Assembly: GCF_016774335.1 (NCBI RefSeq)
Contig: NZ_JAETWA010000011.1
Span: forward strand, 62,001 to 126,000
Reading direction: 5' to 3'
Source of the DNA: Luteimonas saliphila
GTDB taxonomy: Bacteria; Pseudomonadota; Gammaproteobacteria; Xanthomonadales; Xanthomonadaceae
Length of the DNA: 64,000 nucleotides
The notes beneath the pieces were generated by a model that saw only the letters and a list, made by a program, of their open reading frames with translations, was not told the origin of the DNA and did not search any database. Shown here one piece after another: positions 14,599-24,181 of this stretch. The translations under genes were made by a program, and so were the position numbers. Position 1 is the stretch's first letter. Each line of letters opens with the position of its first letter.

Positions 14599-15942
14599 TC
14601 AGCCGCGCGGGATGCCGTAGCGGTCGAGCCGGCGATACAGCGCCTGCCGCGACAGGCCGAGGTCGGCCGCCGCCTGGGCGAGCACGCCGCCGCTGCGAGC
14701 CAGCGCGGCCTCGATCGCGGCGCGATCGGGTTCGTCGCCCCCGCCATGCGCGTGCGGGGGCGATGCCAGCGCCTGCAGGCCCAGCGCCTCGGCTTCGATG
14801 CGCTCGCCCGACAGCAGCGCCGCGCGCTGCACCGCATTCCGCAGTTCGCGCACGTTGCCGGGCCAGGCGTGGCGCAGCAGCGCGCGTTCGGCACCCTCGC
14901 CGAACTGTTTTCCGGCGGGGAGGAAATGTCGCGCCAGCGGCAGGATGTCGCGCGGCCGGCGCGACAGCGGCGGGACGCGCAGCTCGATGCCGTTGAGCCG
15001 GTAGTACAGGTCCTCGCGGAACTGGCCGTCGGCGATCATCGCCGGCAGGTCGGCATTGGTCGCGCTGACCACGCGCACCTTCACGGTGCGCTCCTGGTTG
15101 CCGCCCAGGCGCTGGAAGCGACCGGTTTCCAGCACCCGCAGCAGCTTCACCTGCCCCGCCGGCGGCAGCGTGCCGATTTCGTCGAGGAACAGGGTGCCGC
15201 CGTCGGCGGCCTCGAACTTGCCGGTGCGCGCCTTGTTGCCCGCGCCGGTGTAGGCGCCGGGTTCGGCCCCGAACAGCTCGGCCTCGATCAGTTCGCTGGG
15301 CAGCGCGCCGCAGTTCACCGCCACGAACGGGCCCGACTTCACCGCCGAATTGTGGTGGATGATCTCGGCGTACTTTTCCTTGCCGGCGCCATTGGGCCCG
15401 GTGACCAGCACCGGCAGCTCGGAGCGTGCGACCTGCAGCGCCAGCGCCAGCACGGTCTCGCTGGCGACGTCGTCGTACACCAGGCCGCGCAGGTCGTGCT
15501 GCCGCGCCAGCGCTTCGCGACGCCGGCGCTCCCCACCGCTGCGCGCGGCCAGCTCGCGCCGGGTTTCCGAAAGCTCGAGCAGGTTGTTCACCGAGGCCAG
15601 CAGCTTGTGGTCGTCCCAGGGCTTGCCCACGTAGTCGGCGGCACCGGCCTTGACCAGGTCGACCGCCGATTCCAGCCGCGTCCACGCGGTGAGCAGGATC
15701 ACCGGCATGTCCGGGTGCTGCGCGCGGATATCGCGGAACAGCGCCACGCCCTCGTCGCCGGAGGTGGTGTCGGCGCGGAAGTTCATGTCCTGGATGACCA
15801 GGTCGATGCCGCCGCGCTGCAGCAGCGCCAGGCCCGTTTCCGGCGTTTCCGCGCGCTGCACGTGGATCTCGTGCAGCGAGAACAGCAGGTCGAGCGCGGT
15901 GGCGACGGACGGGTTGTCGTCGATGACGAGGACGGTGGGCAT
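14599..15942 (-). CDS. NtrC-family sigma-54-dependent response regulator
   Basis: A 447-residue three-domain activator. The receiver domain (1-120) has VIDDNPS, the phosphoacceptor Asp in VIQDMNF and the conserved LLTAWT and VGKPWD positions. The AAA+ domain has an unusual Walker A, GPNGAGKEKYAE, Walker B LFLDEIG, and GAYTGA instead of the canonical GAFTGA loop that contacts sigma-54. The C-terminal Fis-type helix-turn-helix is LAQAAADLGLSRQALYRRL. A near-consensus sigma-54 promoter with two upstream palindromes precedes the operon, so it very probably activates its own operon. Confidence 0.93.
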   Translation of the reverse strand: MPTVLVIDDNPSVATALDLLFSLHEIHVQRAETPETGLALLQRGGIDLVIQDMNFRADTTSGDEGVALFRDIRAQHPDMPVILLTAWTRLESAVDLVKAGAADYVGKPWDDHKLLASVNNLLELSETRRELAARSGGERRRREALARQHDLRGLVYDDVASETVLALALQVARSELPVLVTGPNGAGKEKYAEIIHHNSAVKSGPFVAVNCGALPSELIEAELFGAEPGAYTGAGNKARTGKFEAADGGTLFLDEIGTLPPAGQVKLLRVLETGRFQRLGGNQERTVKVRVVSATNADLPAMIADGQFREDLYYRLNGIELRVPPLSRRPRDILPLARHFLPAGKQFGEGAERALLRHAWPGNVRELRNAVQRAALLSGERIEAEALGLQALASPPHAHGGGDEPDRAAIEAALARSGGVLAQAAADLGLSRQALYRRLDRYGIPRG

Positions 15943-15981
15943 CGTGCCTGCAGGAATGGGTGTGTGCGTATCGTAAGCCGA

Positions 15982-16515
15982 TCAGTCCGCGGCGGCACGA
16001 TGGCCGTAGCTGAGCACGCGGGTGATGCGCCACGCGCCGGCATCGTGCCGCCAAACCATGGTGAAGTCCGCGACGCCCTCGCACGTCCCCGAAGTCGCCT
16101 GGCAGAAGCGGTGCGTGCCCTGCGAGATCGCGCCGAATCCGTGGACCGGATGGACCCGCAGGCTGCCGGCGACGAGTTCGCGGGTGTACTTTCCGCAGGC
16201 GTGCCTGCGCGTGTTCGCCAGCATCTCGTCCCGCGTCCAGGTCACGCCGCCGGCATCGTGGTAGAACTCGACCCGCGGATCGAAATGGCCGGCGTGCGCT
16301 TCCAGCTGGGCCGGATCGGCACAGCGGTTGAAGGCCTCGAACACCGAGGCATCCTGCGCGGCAATCGCTTCGGCGAGGCCCTCCGGCGACGGCGCGTCCG
16401 TCGCCTGCGCGTGGCAGGCGACGAGGGCGGACAAGGCTCCAAGCAAGGGCCCGGCGAACATCCGCATGCGAGCGCCCCCGGCCGTCGCCGGTTGCGATGT
16501 CCGCGGCCACGCCAT
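15982..16515 (-). CDS. NTF2-like (DUF4440-type) exported protein
   Basis: Up to 177 residues. The ATG at 16515 overlaps the stop of the preceding permease gene (TGATG), suggesting coupling; an internal ATG at 16467 would give a cleaner N-terminus, MRMFAGPLLGALSALVAC, whose LVAC resembles a lipoprotein box. The rest matches the NTF2-like fold: FNRCADPAQLEAHAGHFDPR, then VWRHDAGAWRITRVLSYGH at the end. Such folds bind small ligands or act as accessory subunits. Its place inside an export operon suggests a periplasmic accessory role, but no function can be assigned. Confidence 0.7.
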   Translation of the reverse strand: MAWPRTSQPATAGGARMRMFAGPLLGALSALVACHAQATDAPSPEGLAEAIAAQDASVFEAFNRCADPAQLEAHAGHFDPRVEFYHDAGGVTWTRDEMLANTRRHACGKYTRELVAGSLRVHPVHGFGAISQGTHRFCQATSGTCEGVADFTMVWRHDAGAWRITRVLSYGHRAAAD

Positions 16516-17747
16516 CAGACGCTCCGGGTCGCGATCGCCGGTGGTACCTCGGCCGCGCGGCGCGCCGGTCCGAAGACCGCGATCTGCCCCAGCAGCCACA
16601 ACGCCAGGGCGCCGATCGGCAGGTAGTACAACGGCAGCCGCGGCAGCTCGTACTTGCCCATCAGCAACTGGTTGATGCCGTATGCGAGCAACATGCCGAT
16701 CACGATGCCGATCGTGGCGAGCAGGAAGTTCTCGGTCTGGAAATAGCGCAGGATCTGTCCCTTGGTCGCACCCAGCGCGCGGCGCACACCGATCTGCTTG
16801 GTGCGCTGCTGCACCCAGAAGCTGGCGAGGCCGACGATGCCGAGCGCGGTGACGAACAACAGCGCGATGCACACGATCGCCAGCAGCCATGCCATCGAGC
16901 GCGGCTGCTGGTAGAACTCGCGGCGCAGTTCCTCGAAGGTCTTGGTGTTCTCTTCGAGGATGATGCGACGGGGCCCGTTGCCGCGCAGCGCCTCGCTGGC
17001 GGCGGCCAGCACTTCGGCGCGGCGCTCGGGATCGGTCCGGAGCACGTAGTTGCCGCCGATGGTGTAGCTGGCACGCACCGGCATGATCAGTGCGTACTCC
17101 CGCGCTGTCGGTCCGCCCTGCATGCTCGGCCGGACCAGGTGTTCGACGATGCCGACGATCCGCACCGGCTCGTTGCCCCAGACGTAGATCGACTTGCCCA
17201 CGGCATCTTCGCCGGGGAACAGCCGTTCGGCGAGGGAACGGGTGGCGATGACGCTGGCGACGCGTGCCTCGCTTTCGGGGGCGTTGAGCACATCGAAGTC
17301 GACGTACTCGTCCACAGTGAAGTTGCGTCCGGAGACGAGGTTCAGGCCGAATGCATCGATGAACTGCTCCTCGGTCATGTAGTTGGAGGCGTTGAGGGTC
17401 GTGGTCTGCTGGTCCGGATCGAGCCGCACACCGCTGTTCCACGAGGAGTTCACGAACGGCACCTGGTTGGTCACCGTCGCGGCCTTGACGCCAGGCAGGC
17501 CGCGCAACATCGCAAGGTCCGAACGCGTCTGCGCGTTGGCGTCGGCGTCGTCGCCGACCGGCAGCAACTGCACGCGGACCATCTCGTTCTCGGCGAGTCC
17601 ACTGGTTTCGGTGACCTGCGAGATGCGCTCGCCGATCATGAACAGTGCGTTGCAGATGATCGCGCAGGTCAGCGCGATCTCCAGCACGATTAGCGCGGCG
17701 GCGGTCTTGTGGCGCAGCAGGGTGGAGAGGATGGGGCGGATTTCCAT
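16515..17747 (-). CDS. FtsX/MacB-type ABC transporter permease (second)
   Basis: A 410-residue permease with one N-terminal helix (residues about 20-42), a large periplasmic domain of the MacB type, and three C-terminal helices with the conserved FtsX segment KQIGVRRALGATKGQILRYF. The ATG at 17747 is chosen because GGAG lies seven bases before it. It pairs with the permease gene just upstream, so the complex is probably a heterodimer in the MacB/LolCE style. A REP pair lies in the 144-base gap between the two genes. Confidence 0.9.
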   Translation of the reverse strand: MEIRPILSTLLRHKTAAALIVLEIALTCAIICNALFMIGERISQVTETSGLAENEMVRVQLLPVGDDADANAQTRSDLAMLRGLPGVKAATVTNQVPFVNSSWNSGVRLDPDQQTTTLNASNYMTEEQFIDAFGLNLVSGRNFTVDEYVDFDVLNAPESEARVASVIATRSLAERLFPGEDAVGKSIYVWGNEPVRIVGIVEHLVRPSMQGGPTAREYALIMPVRASYTIGGNYVLRTDPERRAEVLAAASEALRGNGPRRIILEENTKTFEELRREFYQQPRSMAWLLAIVCIALLFVTALGIVGLASFWVQQRTKQIGVRRALGATKGQILRYFQTENFLLATIGIVIGMLLAYGINQLLMGKYELPRLPLYYLPIGALALWLLGQIAVFGPARRAAEVPPAIATRSV

Positions 17748-17770
17748 GGTGGTTCTCCGGAGCATCGTCC

Positions 17771-17884
17771 TGTAGGAGCGCCCTATGGGCGCGACAGGGA
17801 CGCGTTGTGGGTGGCCCGCATCACGTCCGGCGATGCGTCGTCGACTGGCTGCTGTTGCGGTCGCGGGCATGGCCCGCTCCTACA
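17771..17884. repeat. REP pair between the two permease genes
   Basis: TGTAGGAGCGCCC at 17771 faces GGCCCGCTCCTACA ending at 17884. Each half also forms its own small hairpin (GCGCCCTATGGGCGC and GCGGGCATGGCCCGC). It belongs to the same GTAGGAGCG family as the tandem array at 26401. Within an operon such elements often stabilise or terminate part of the message. Confidence 0.8.
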
Positions 17885-17891
17885 GCGATGG

Positions 17892-19193
17892 TCACTGGGA
17901 TTTGAGCTGGATGGCGGGCGTTACCTGCATCGCGCGCCAGGCGGGCAGCAGGCCGGCGAACAGGCTGGCGAAGATCGCGATCGCGAACGTCGTCAGCAGC
18001 ATGCCCAGATCCAGATGCGCGAGCTCGGCATAGTCGGCCGGTTGCTGGCGCACCGCCCACAGGCCGAGCAACGACAGGCCGAGCCCGAGGATGCCGCCGG
18101 CGAGCCCGATGGTGCCGGCTTCGACCAGGCATTGCTTGAAGATCTCCAGCCGCGACGCACCCAACGCCCGGCGCACGCCGATCTCGCTGCTGCGGCGCAG
18201 GAACTTGGCCAGCAGCAGGCCCACGGTGTTGAGCAGGCAGACCAGCAGGAAGCCGAAGCCCAGCCACAGCTGCATCACCACGTCGCCGGGCACCACCTTG
18301 TTGTGGTCCAGCCACTGCATGACGTTGCGCAGACGCACGTTGGCCTCGCGCTCGAAGCGCCCGGCCTGGCGCTGCTGTTCGGAGTAGCTGACCAGGTAGT
18401 CGCGATACGCGGAAGCCTTCTGCGGGCTGTCCAGCTCGACCCAGTACTGGATCCACGTGCAGGGCGCGTTGAGCGAGGTCGAATCGCCGCCGCTGTCGCC
18501 CCAGCAGTTCATGCTGCCACTGCGCGAGAGCGACAGCTCGCGCGAGGTGGAGAACGGCAGGAACACCTCTTCCAGCTCGCCATAGCGCTCGCTGTACATG
18601 TCGTAGAAGCGCGGCGTCGGGCGCCAGGTGTCGAGCACGCCGATCACCGAGAAGTCGTTGCCCGCCAGGTTGACCTGCTTGCCGACGCTGTTGCCGCCCC
18701 CGAACAGCTTGTCGTTGAGCTCCTTCGAGATCACCGCCACCCGTGCGCCGGCCGTGTCCTCCGTCTCGCTCCAGCCGTTGCCGTGCAGGAACGGCGCCGC
18801 GAACATCGCGAAGAAGTCGGCGCTGGTGTAGCGCGACGTCGCCATGAACGGCACCAGGTCGGCATTGTCCGGCGTGACCGACACGTTGCCGCCGGTCATC
18901 ATCGCTTGGCGGTCGGCACGTTTCTCGCGCAGCATCGTTTCCGAGTCCAAACGGGTCATCTGGTCCGAAGGCTCCTCCCCCGGCACGTAGCCGAACGCGC
19001 TCTCCGGATCGAGCTGCACGTAGAACAGCTGGCTGCTCTTGTGCGGGATCGGGTCCCCGGACAGCACCCGGAACACGGTCAGCGTGGTCATGCACGCGCC
19101 GATGCCCAGCGCGATCGCCAGGACCATCAGTGCGGTGAGCACCCTGTTGCGCTTGAAACTGCGCAGCGCGAGGTTGAGGTAGTAGCCGAACAT
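17892..19193 (-). CDS. FtsX/MacB-type ABC transporter permease (first)
   Basis: A 433-residue permease. Helix 1 (residues about 18-40, LMVLAIALGIGACMTTLTVF) is followed by a long periplasmic domain with a Cys pair (MNCWGD and APCTW). Three C-terminal helices follow, with the FtsX motif SSEIGVRRALGASRLEIFKQ. It is related to, but clearly different from, the second permease. It sits between the ATPase gene and the second permease gene. Proteins of this type do not move substrate through the membrane but transmit ATPase motion to a periplasmic adaptor. Confidence 0.9.
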   Translation of the reverse strand: MFGYYLNLALRSFKRNRVLTALMVLAIALGIGACMTTLTVFRVLSGDPIPHKSSQLFYVQLDPESAFGYVPGEEPSDQMTRLDSETMLREKRADRQAMMTGGNVSVTPDNADLVPFMATSRYTSADFFAMFAAPFLHGNGWSETEDTAGARVAVISKELNDKLFGGGNSVGKQVNLAGNDFSVIGVLDTWRPTPRFYDMYSERYGELEEVFLPFSTSRELSLSRSGSMNCWGDSGGDSTSLNAPCTWIQYWVELDSPQKASAYRDYLVSYSEQQRQAGRFEREANVRLRNVMQWLDHNKVVPGDVVMQLWLGFGFLLVCLLNTVGLLLAKFLRRSSEIGVRRALGASRLEIFKQCLVEAGTIGLAGGILGLGLSLLGLWAVRQQPADYAELAHLDLGMLLTTFAIAIFASLFAGLLPAWRAMQVTPAIQLKSQ

Positions 19194-19208
19194 GGATTGG
19201 CTCCGTAG

Positions 19209-19226
19209 GGCGGGCCCTGGCCCGCC
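19209..19226. repeat. Small hairpin between ATPase and first permease genes
   Basis: GGCGGGCC and GGCCCGCC form an 8-bp stem around a CT loop, preceded by GTAG as in the local REP family. It lies in the 93-base gap between two genes of the export operon. Confidence 0.6.
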
Positions 19227-19286
19227 GATGTGTCGGTTGGAATGCCGCCGGGAAACGACGGGCGCGATGGCGGGTCCGGCCCCTGC

Positions 19287-20012
<726 letters not shown>

Positions 20013-20139
20013 GGTGTATTCCTTCGGGCGCGGCGGTGAGAAGGGCCATCCCGGCCGTGGCGGCGATGCCGCGGGACGCTGTCCGGAGAGAGAGGCGGAC
20101 GCGTCCCGGCGAGACCGGGATGGAAAAAGCGGACGCGGC

Positions 20140-20358
20140 TCAGTGCACGCCGAAACGGCCCGGCAGCGCCGAGCGTCCGACGTATCCGGCGGCTGTGCGG
20201 GCGCGTGCGCGCTCGCCGTTGGCGGCGGCGCGGCTGGCATTGTCGCGCGCGGCGTCGAAGGCGAACACTTCGTGCAGGCGCAGCGGGACGGCATCGGCCA
20301 GTTGCTGCGCGGTCCAGTGCAGGCGGGTGGGGAAATGGGCGAAGGCGTTCATGGTCAT
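20140..20358 (-). CDS. Small coupled protein of unknown function in export operon
   Basis: A 72-residue protein starting MTMNAFAHFPTRLHWTAQQL. Its ATG overlaps the stop of the adaptor gene in an ATGA arrangement, the usual sign of translational coupling, and it ends 127 bases before the ATPase gene. It has no signal peptide and no membrane helix; it is mixed polar with an Ala/Arg-rich middle and ends in SALPGRFGVH. I do not recognise a family. Its position between adaptor and ATPase makes it a candidate substrate precursor, small regulator or assembly factor of the exporter, but nothing in the sequence decides between these. Confidence 0.55.
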   Translation of the reverse strand: MTMNAFAHFPTRLHWTAQQLADAVPLRLHEVFAFDAARDNASRAAANGERARARTAAGYVGRSALPGRFGVH

Positions 20359-21650
20359 TGTCCAGAGATGCGGACGCGGTCCGCGTTGGCGAACTGGTCG
20401 GTCCCGGAGACGACGATGCGCTCGCCCGCCTCCAGTCCCGATACGATTTCCACGGCGTTGAGGCTGGCGGCCCCTGCCTGGATCGGGCGTCGCACGGCGC
20501 TGCTGCCGTCGACCACCCAGGCGAAGCGCCCGCCGTCCTGTTCCAGGAACGGGCCGCGCTCGACCATCAGCACGTCCTCGCGCGTGTCGAGCACGATCCG
20601 CGCGGACAGACGCTGGTTCTGGCGCAGGTTGGGCGGCTGCTGGCCGTCGTCGAAGCGCAGCCGCGCGGTGACCTCGCCATTGACCACCTCGGGCGAGACC
20701 GCCGACACCAGCGCCGCGTAGCGGTTGCCACTGCTGGTGACCTGCGCCGGCACGCCGATCGCCAGGTCGCGAGCGAAGCTCTCCGGCACCCGGATCTCGA
20801 CCTCGAACATGCTCAGGTCGACCACGCTCAGGATCGGCGCGTTGACCGCGACGTTGGTGCCCTGCGCGATCTGCACCTGGCCGACCTGGCCGTCGAACGG
20901 CGCGCGCAGCGTCAGCGCCTCGACCTGGCGGCGCAGTTCTCCCACCACTGCCTGCTGGCGCTCGGCGAGCAGGCGCTTGTTGCGCGCGTCGATGCCCGCG
21001 CCCTCGCCCTGCAGCGAGAAATCCTTGCGCGCCGCGGCCAGGCCCAGGTCGGCCTTCTTCATTCCGTCGAGCGCGCGATCGTACTCGTTCTTCGACACCG
21101 CGCCGCCCTCGAAGGCGCGCTGGTAGCGCTCGACGTCGCGCTGCGCGGCGGTGTGGTCGATCTGCGCCTGGTCGAGCAGCTTCTGCGCGTCGGAGCGGGT
21201 GAGCTGGGCATCGAGCACGGCGCGGTTGGCTTCGCCCTGCAGGCTGGCCAGGGTCGATTCCTCCTGCACCAGCCTGCTGCGCAGCTCGGGGCTGTCGATC
21301 ACGGCCAGTTCCTGGCCCTGCTCGACCACGTCGCCGGCGACCACCTTCAGCGTCACCGTGCCGCCGGCGATCGCGTACAGCGTCGGGCTGTTGGCGGTGA
21401 TGACGCGGCCGTCGGCGGACAGGTCGCGCACCAGGTCGCCGCGGGTGACCTCGGCGATGCGGATGCGCGAGGCATCGAACGAACTGGAGCCAGAGGCCCA
21501 GCCGCCTATCACCCAGGCCGCGAGCAGGCCGAGCACCAGCGCCGCGGCGCCGCCCAGCAGCCAGGCCTTCGGCAGCCGGCGCAGTCCGGAGGGCCGGGCC
21601 AGCACCTGGTCCTGGCCGGAGGTGTCGCGGATGCGGGCGGGCTGGTCCAT
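20355..21650 (-). CDS. HlyD/MacA-type periplasmic adaptor (membrane fusion protein)
   Basis: A 431-residue protein anchored by one N-terminal helix (LLGGAAALVLGLLAAWVIGG, residues about 31-50). A biotinyl-lipoyl-like half (GGTVTLKVVAGDVVEQGQEL) precedes a long alpha-helical hairpin (about 115-230) and is completed by LRAPFDGQVGQVQIAQGTNV. Beta-barrel and membrane-proximal domains follow. The start at 21650 is supported by the sigma-54 promoter at 21692-21706, which makes a start at 21707 impossible from that promoter. It is the first gene of the operon and would bridge the inner-membrane ABC complex to an outer-membrane channel. Confidence 0.92.
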   Translation of the reverse strand: MDQPARIRDTSGQDQVLARPSGLRRLPKAWLLGGAAALVLGLLAAWVIGGWASGSSSFDASRIRIAEVTRGDLVRDLSADGRVITANSPTLYAIAGGTVTLKVVAGDVVEQGQELAVIDSPELRSRLVQEESTLASLQGEANRAVLDAQLTRSDAQKLLDQAQIDHTAAQRDVERYQRAFEGGAVSKNEYDRALDGMKKADLGLAAARKDFSLQGEGAGIDARNKRLLAERQQAVVGELRRQVEALTLRAPFDGQVGQVQIAQGTNVAVNAPILSVVDLSMFEVEIRVPESFARDLAIGVPAQVTSSGNRYAALVSAVSPEVVNGEVTARLRFDDGQQPPNLRQNQRLSARIVLDTREDVLMVERGPFLEQDGGRFAWVVDGSSAVRRPIQAGAASLNAVEIVSGLEAGERIVVSGTDQFANADRVRISGQ

Positions 21651-21691
21651 GGGCAGGTCAATGGATGTCGAAGGAGGCAGGAAGGTTGCAC

Positions 21692-21706
21692 GCAACCTCC
21701 GTGCCA
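21692..21706 (-). promoter_or_regulatory. Sigma-54 (-24/-12) promoter of the export operon
   Basis: Read on the minus strand the sequence is TGGCACG-GAGG-TTGC, the sigma-54 consensus (TGGCACG-N4-TTGC) without a mismatch; a T precedes it, also as expected. Transcription would start near 21680, about 30 bases before the adaptor gene. The operon it drives encodes an NtrC-type sigma-54 activator. Confidence 0.88.
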
Positions 21707-21749
21707 ACGTCGATGCCGTTGATCATTAAAGGAAAATGCGTCTGTCCGG

Positions 21750-21786
21750 GTGTCCGCGCGGACACTCAGGCTGTCCGGTCGGACAG
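21750..21786. promoter_or_regulatory. Two palindromic activator sites (likely UAS)
   Basis: Two palindromes TGTCCG-N2-CGGACA lie at 21751-21764 and 21772-21785. Their centres are 21 bases apart, two helical turns, and about 78 and 99 bases upstream of the predicted sigma-54 start. This is the usual arrangement of NtrC-type enhancer sites. Half-sites TGTCCG (21743) and CGGACA (21806) flank them. They also lie 50-80 bases before the glmS start, so an effect on glmS is possible. Confidence 0.75.
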
Positions 21787-21830
21787 GCCTTTCCCGTACA
21801 CTTGGCGGACACTCGGGGAGATGCGGATTC

Positions 21831-23660
21831 ATGTGCGGCATCGTCGGCGCGATCGCGGATCGCGATGTGGTTCCGGTCCTGATCGACGGACTGAAGCGTC
21901 TGGAATACCGCGGCTACGACTCGGCCGGGATCGCCCTGGTCGACGGCAGCGACGTGCGCCGTGTGCGCCGCACCGGCCGCGTCTCGGAAATGGAAGCCGC
22001 CGCGCAGGCCGAAGGCGTGCGAGCCTCGCTCGGCATCGGCCATACGCGCTGGGCCACCCACGGCGGCGTCACCGAGGCCAACGCGCATCCGCACATCAGC
22101 CACGGCGTGGCGCTGGTGCACAACGGCATCATCGAGAACCACGAGCAGCAGCGCGAGCGGCTGCAACAGCTCGGCTACGCGTTCGAGTCGCAGACCGACA
22201 CCGAGGTGATCGCGCACCTGATCCATCATTACCTCAAGGGCGGCCAGGACCTGCTCGGCGCCCTGCAGTGCACGGTCAAGGAGCTGCACGGCGCCTACGC
22301 GCTGGCGGTGATCAGCCGCAAGGAGCCGGGCCGCATGGTGGTGGCGCGCATGGGTTGCCCGCTGCTGATCGGCCTCGGCGAGGGCGAGAACTTCGTCGCG
22401 TCCGACGTCTCGGCGATCGTGCAGTACACGCGCCGGGTGATCTTCCTGGAGGAAGGCGACACCGCCGAGATCAGCCGCGAAGGCGTTCGCGTGTTCGGCG
22501 CGGACGATGCGCCGGTGCAGCGCGAAGAGCACCTGTCGGATGTCTCGCTGGCGTCGCTGGAGCTCGGCCCGTACCGCCACTTCATGCAGAAGGAGATCCA
22601 CGAGCAGCCGCGCGCGATCGCCGACACGCTCGAGGCGATCATCGACGCCAGCGCATTCGAGCCGGCGCTGTTCGGCAAGGACACCGACGAGGTGCTGGCC
22701 GGGGTCGAGGGCGTGCAGATCCTGGCCTGCGGCACCAGCTTCTACGCCGGTTCGGTGGCGCGCTACTGGATCGAGGCGATCAGCGGACTGCCGTGCAGCG
22801 TCGAGATCGCCAGCGAGTACCGCTACCGCAAGGCGGTGGCGAACCCGAAGCAGCTGATCGTCACCATCTCGCAGTCGGGCGAAACGCTGGACACGATGGA
22901 GGCGCTCAAGTACGCCAGGTCGCTCGGGCACGACAAGACGCTTTCGATCTGCAACGTGCCCGAGAGCGCGATCCCGCGCGCCAGCCGGTTGGTGTTCTAC
23001 ACCCGCGCCGGCGCCGAGATCGGCGTCGCCTCGACCAAGGCCTTCACCACCCAGCTGGTCGGCCTGTTCGCGCTCGCCGCCACGCTGGCCAAGCTGCACG
23101 GCCGGCTCGACGCGGACAAGGAGGGCGAGTACATCGAGGCGCTGCGCCACCTGCCCGGCAGCATCCAGCACGCGCTCAACCTCGAGCCGCAGATCGCCCT
23201 GTGGGCCGAGCGCTTCGCGCCGCGCGACCACGCCCTGTTCCTCGGCCGCGGCGTGCACTACCCGATCGCGCTCGAGGGCGCGCTCAAGCTCAAGGAAATC
23301 TCATACATCCACGCCGAGGCGTATCCGGCCGGCGAGCTCAAGCACGGCCCGCTGGCGCTGGTGGATGCGGCGATGCCGGTGGTGGTGATCGCACCCAACG
23401 ACAGCCTGCTGGAGAAGGTGAAGTCGAACATGCAGGAAGTGCGCGCGCGCGGCGGCGAGCTGTTCGTGTTCACCGATGCCGACAGCAACTTCAACGAGTC
23501 CGAGGGCGTGCACGTGATCCGCACCCCGCGCCACGTCGGCGTGCTCAGCCCGATCGTGCACACCATCCCGGTGCAGCTGCTGGCGTATCACACGGCGTTG
23601 TCGCGCGGTACCGACGTCGACAAGCCGCGCAACCTGGCCAAGGCGGTCACGGTCGAATAA
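21831..23660 (+). CDS. glmS: Glutamine-fructose-6-phosphate aminotransferase (isomerizing)
   Basis: A 609-residue enzyme that makes glucosamine-6-phosphate from fructose-6-phosphate and glutamine. The start is fixed by MCGIVGAI: Cys2 becomes the N-terminal nucleophile of the glutaminase domain after Met removal. The glutaminase half includes [11 protein letters not shown] and [13 protein letters not shown]. Two SIS sugar-isomerase domains follow, with [25 protein letters not shown] and the ending [12 protein letters not shown]. No glmS ribozyme fits in the short leader. The upstream region is shared with the divergent sigma-54 export operon. Confidence 0.97.
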   Translation: MCGIVGAIADRDVVPVLIDGLKRLEYRGYDSAGIALVDGSDVRRVRRTGRVSEMEAAAQAEGVRASLGIGHTRWATHGGVTEANAHPHISHGVALVHNGIIENHEQQRERLQQLGYAFESQTDTEVIAHLIHHYLKGGQDLLGALQCTVKELHGAYALAVISRKEPGRMVVARMGCPLLIGLGEGENFVASDVSAIVQYTRRVIFLEEGDTAEISREGVRVFGADDAPVQREEHLSDVSLASLELGPYRHFMQKEIHEQPRAIADTLEAIIDASAFEPALFGKDTDEVLAGVEGVQILACGTSFYAGSVARYWIEAISGLPCSVEIASEYRYRKAVANPKQLIVTISQSGETLDTMEALKYARSLGHDKTLSICNVPESAIPRASRLVFYTRAGAEIGVASTKAFTTQLVGLFALAATLAKLHGRLDADKEGEYIEALRHLPGSIQHALNLEPQIALWAERFAPRDHALFLGRGVHYPIALEGALKLKEISYIHAEAYPAGELKHGPLALVDAAMPVVVIAPNDSLLEKVKSNMQEVRARGGELFVFTDADSNFNESEGVHVIRTPRHVGVLSPIVHTIPVQLLAYHTALSRGTDVDKPRNLAKAVTVE

Positions 23661-23672
23661 CCGCATGTCCTT

Positions 23673-23689
23673 GCCCCGCTTTGCGGGGC
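23673..23689 (+). terminator. Hairpin after glmS
   Basis: GCCCCGC-TTT-GCGGGGC follows the glmS stop by 12 bases, with ATTGT after the stem. A short stem-loop in the right place for a terminator; the T-tract is weak. Confidence 0.6.
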
Positions 23690-23782
23690 ATTGTGCCCTT
23701 CGCGGGTGGAAGGTGCAGAAGGCGGATGGGCTGTCGTGTCGAGGCCCGGACCATCGGGCCGGCAGCGTCGCGGTCGCTGCGA

Positions 23783-24022
23783 TCAGCCCCCGCAACCACC
23801 GCAGCAGGTCGAGGCCTGGCGTTCGATCTGCACGGTCTCGCCGGTGTGTCCGGCCATGCGCAGGCTCGCGGCGATCTCGTCCTCGCCCAGGCTGGTGGAC
23901 ACGCGCAGGACGTTGCCGGCGGCGGTATCGGCCAGGGCGGCGGGATCCTGCGCCTGCAGGCGACGCTCGAACGTGGCGACGTTGTCCAGTCGCTGGTCGA
24001 GATGGATGTTGAACTGGGTCAT
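23783..24022 (-). CDS. Small protein with Cys-rich C-terminal tail (CCGGCGG)
   Basis: A 79-residue protein starting MTQFNIHLDQRLDNVATFER, with AGGA eight bases before the ATG. The first 70 residues look like a compact mixed fold without a signal peptide. The C-terminus ends STCCGGCGG, three Cys in a flexible Gly tail that could bind a soft metal. It is divergent from a TonB-dependent receptor of the copper (OprC/NosA) type, and the two share a promoter region with a long inverted repeat. I do not recognise the family; a role in copper binding is inference from the tail and the neighbour. Confidence 0.65.
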   Translation of the reverse strand: MTQFNIHLDQRLDNVATFERRLQAQDPAALADTAAGNVLRVSTSLGEDEIAASLRMAGHTGETVQIERQASTCCGGCGG

Positions 24023-24126
24023 GGCTTGCATCCTGGAAGATGGGTGTCCGCCCGGGCGTGGGCGCGTCATCCGCGCGCGAAGCAGTCCGCGGCAACCGCA
24101 GCATCCCGTGAACCCGCACTTTCGAC

Positions 24127-24181
24127 CTTGACCTGCGTCAGGCGCAAAGCCGATCGCGTGGCCGGCCTGACGCAGGTCAAG
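24127..24181. promoter_or_regulatory. Inverted repeat with two FNR/ANR-like boxes, divergent promoter
   Basis: A perfect 17-bp inverted repeat: 24127-24143 and 24165-24181. Each arm contains an FNR/ANR-like site: TTGAC-CTGC-GTCAG (24128-24141) and CTGAC-GCAG-GTCAA (24167-24180), against the consensus TTGAT-N4-ATCAA. Centres lie about 89 bases before the receptor start and about 112 before the small-protein start, so each box could sit near -41 for one gene. Oxygen-responsive control is inferred. Confidence 0.6.

Noticed and set aside
12881-16510. Open frame of about 1200 codons on the minus strand across the kinase and regulator genes
   Set aside because: It is the antisense or shifted frame of recognised genes (glmU end, kinase, regulator), Arg/Pro-rich and without family resemblance. 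High GC makes long spurious frames common.
21743-21811. GlrR-type site TGTC-N10-GACA near glmS
   Set aside because: The palindromes have TGTC-N6-GACA, not N10, and the gene pair in the adjacent operon explains them better. The proximity to glmS is noted but not taken as evidence for GlrR.
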